NCBI GenBank assembly: GCA_016935015.1
Contig: JAFGRT010000122.1
Coordinates: 1-64,000 of the forward strand
Length of the DNA stretch: 64,000 bases
Direction: 5' to 3'
Source of the DNA: Acidobacteriota bacterium
Lineage (GTDB): Bacteria; Acidobacteriota; JAAYUB01
Of this stretch, positions 62,348 through 64,000 are shown piece by piece. A program made the translations under genes and the position numbers. The notes under the pieces were generated by a model. That model did not search any database and was not told the origin of the DNA. It saw only the letters and a program-made list of their open reading frames with translations. How positions within the stretch are numbered: the first letter of the stretch is position 1; the number at the start of each line of letters is the position of its first letter.

Positions 62348-64000
62348 ATGGATTCAAGAATCGTCTCATTCGTCATCGCTGAATTCAGTCATCTGAAGAC
62401 CTGGCAGATCGAGAACACCATCCAACTGCTGGAAGGCGGGGATACCATCCCCTTCATCACCCGTTACCGGAAGGAAAAAACAGGCGAACTGGATGAGGTC
62501 CAGATTCAATCCATCCGGGATCGCTATCATTATCTGCTGGAACTGGAAGAGCGCAAAAAGACCATTCTTGAATCCATCGACAAGCAGGGCAAGCTCTCCG
62601 CCGATCTGGAGCAGCGCATTCGCCGATGCGAGCGCAAGCAGGAACTGGAGGATCTGTATCTGCCATATCGACCCAAACGCCGGACACGCGGCGCCATCGC
62701 CCGGGAGAAGGGTTTGGAGCCGCTGGCCGTTCTGATCCGCGACTACATACAGCCGACGGCCAATCCGGCAGAGATCTGCCATCCCTTTATCGATGCCGCC
62801 AATGAAGTCGGTACCATCCAGGAGGCCTTGCAGGGGGCCAGCGACATTTTGGCCGAGGAAATCGCCGAGAATCCCGATTATCGGAAATTCATGCGAAAGA
62901 TCTATGCCGAAAAGAGCCTCATCGTCTCGCAGGTGAAAAAGGAGCATGAGGAGGAGCGGAGCAAGTTTGAAATGTATTACCGGCACTCCGAGCCGCTGGC
63001 CAAGGTGCCCTCCCATCGTTTTCTGGCCATGCGCCGCGGGGAAAAGGAGAAGTACCTCACCCTGGATCTGCAGGGGCCCGATGACCAGATCCTCGGCGTA
63101 TTGGCTTCGTTCTGGATCCGTCATCCCGAATCGTTTTTCAGTCCGTTACTCCGGGAATGCCTGGAAGACGCCTTCCGGCGACTGATGCGTCCTTCCCTGA
63201 TCTCCGAGTTGCTGACGGCGCAGAAAAACCAGGCGGACGACGACGCCATTCTGGTTTTTGAAAAGAATCTGCGTAACCTGCTGCTTCAGCCACCCGGCGG
63301 TGCCAAAGTGGTGATGGGTGTCGATCCCGGCTTTCGGACCGGCTGCAAAGTGGCCATCGTCGACAGTACCGGCAAATACCAGACCCATACCACCGTTTAC
63401 CCGGTGGAGCCATTTCACAAAAGCCAGGAAGCGGCGGCGGAACTCCTGCTTCTCTTCAAGAGACACGATGTGGAAGTCGTCTCCATCGGAAACGGAACGG
63501 CATCCCGGGAAACACATACTTTTTTCACAAACTTGCTCAAGGAACATGATTTGGCCGACCAGATCCGGATCTATGTGGTCAACGAGGCCGGAGCTTCGGT
63601 CTATTCCGCGTCGGAAGTAGCCCGCGAGGAATTTCCCGATCTGGATTCGACCATCCGCGGCGCCATCTCCATCGCTCGCCGGTTTCAGGATCCGCTGTCC
63701 GAACTGGTGAAAATCGATCCCAAATCCATCGGTGTGGGCCAGTACCAGCACGACGTCAACCAGCGTAAACTCAAGAGCAAACTGAGTGAAGTCGTTCAAT
63801 TCGTCGTCAACCGGGTGGGAGTGGAACTGAACAGCGCTTCCTATTCCCTGCTGGAGTATGTGTCCGGGATATCCGCCGGTTTGGCCCGTTCCCTGGTAGC
63901 CTATCGCGATGAGCAGGGTCCGTTCCCTTCCCGGCAGGCGTTGCGCGGTGTGCCACGTTTCGGGGAAAAAACCTATGAGCAGGCGGCCGGCTTCTTACGC
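62348..64000 (+). CDS. tex: Tex-like transcription accessory protein (3' end outside window)
   Basis: The first 551 residues of a Tex protein, an RNA-binding transcription factor, are visible; the frame is still open at 64000. The helical N-terminal part has FITRYRKEKTGELDE and EDLYLPYRPKRRTRG. The YqgF-like domain starts about residue 322 (MGVDPGFRTGCKVAIVD). The helix-hairpin-helix region starts about 500 (SGISAGLARSLVAYR). The C-terminal S1 domain would lie beyond the window. GAGG lies nine bases before the ATG. Confidence 0.95.
   Translation, partial: MDSRIVSFVIAEFSHLKTWQIENTIQLLEGGDTIPFITRYRKEKTGELDEVQIQSIRDRYHYLLELEERKKTILESIDKQGKLSADLEQRIRRCERKQELEDLYLPYRPKRRTRGAIAREKGLEPLAVLIRDYIQPTANPAEICHPFIDAANEVGTIQEALQGASDILAEEIAENPDYRKFMRKIYAEKSLIVSQVKKEHEEERSKFEMYYRHSEPLAKVPSHRFLAMRRGEKEKYLTLDLQGPDDQILGVLASFWIRHPESFFSPLLRECLEDAFRRLMRPSLISELLTAQKNQADDDAILVFEKNLRNLLLQPPGGAKVVMGVDPGFRTGCKVAIVDSTGKYQTHTTVYPVEPFHKSQEAAAELLLLFKRHDVEVVSIGNGTASRETHTFFTNLLKEHDLADQIRIYVVNEAGASVYSASEVAREEFPDLDSTIRGAISIARRFQDPLSELVKIDPKSIGVGQYQHDVNQRKLKSKLSEVVQFVVNRVGVELNSASYSLLEYVSGISAGLARSLVAYRDEQGPFPSRQALRGVPRFGEKTYEQAAGFLR

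Overview
The window is a stretch of chromosome of moderately high GC from a Gram-negative (diderm) bacterium. Evidence for an outer membrane is an LptF/LptG permease fused in one chain, an LptE-type lipoprotein and secreted multidomain proteins. A protein with the VWFA-related domain typical of Acidobacteriota, the fused LptFG and the general gene style suggest Acidobacteriota or a neighbouring candidate phylum such as Aminicenantia. That placement is inference, because there is no 16S gene here. I see no phage, transposase, CRISPR array or other clear mobile DNA. Most of the window is housekeeping and cell-envelope genes in short operons, with several unusual accessory clusters.

Layout. 1-2.4 kb: a two-copy hairpin repeat, tRNA-Ser(CGA), a PilZ protein and a KefB-type antiporter. 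2.7-4.5 kb: a helical protein and an SPFH/zinc-ribbon protein. 4.6-8.8 kb: tyrS, then a dihydropyrimidinase-like protein and an RpiB-like protein, both lacking key active-site residues, followed by an intact deoC. 9-10 kb: a DUF948-like/YtxH pair. 10.2-15.6 kb: thiD, then a MoxR ATPase, DUF58 and transglutaminase set. 15.6-19 kb: a SpoIIE-type phosphatase and a degenerate M16 protein. 19.4-23.9 kb: a very acidic GAF-like protein and a lytic transglycosylase. 24-25.8 kb: two RDD proteins, RNase P RNA and a small winged-helix protein. 25.9-32.6 kb: two sigma/anti-sigma modules, a DnaC-like ATPase and an NtrY-like kinase coupled to the second sigma factor. 32.6-36.2 kb: an M20 peptidase, tRNA-Gly, tRNA-Cys, tRNA-Leu and a 5'-nucleotidase. 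36.6-42.8 kb: the VWFA protein, then an exported-looking AmmeMemoRadiSam set (Memo-AMMECR1 fusion, DUF362, radical SAM) overlapping a LarA-like gene. 42.8-51.4 kb: a hydrolase, LptFG and two large secreted proteins (dockerin/FnIII and PKD). 51.8-54.8 kb: radical SAM, OsmC, a site-2 protease and HU. 54.9-64 kb: leuS-lptE-holA, RNA methyltransferases, an HD protein and tex, cut by the window edge.

The most promising places for something new are: (1) the DHPase-like/RpiB-like/DeoC cluster, where two of three proteins look like pseudoenzymes and one carries a helix resembling a microcompartment encapsulation peptide; (2) the AmmeMemoRadiSam set, whose three proteins all carry export signals and which is translationally coupled to a LarA-like nickel-pincer protein with all its key residues; (3) the kinase-sigma-anti-sigma module, whose anti-sigma-like protein ends in a dockerin-like calcium-binding repeat.
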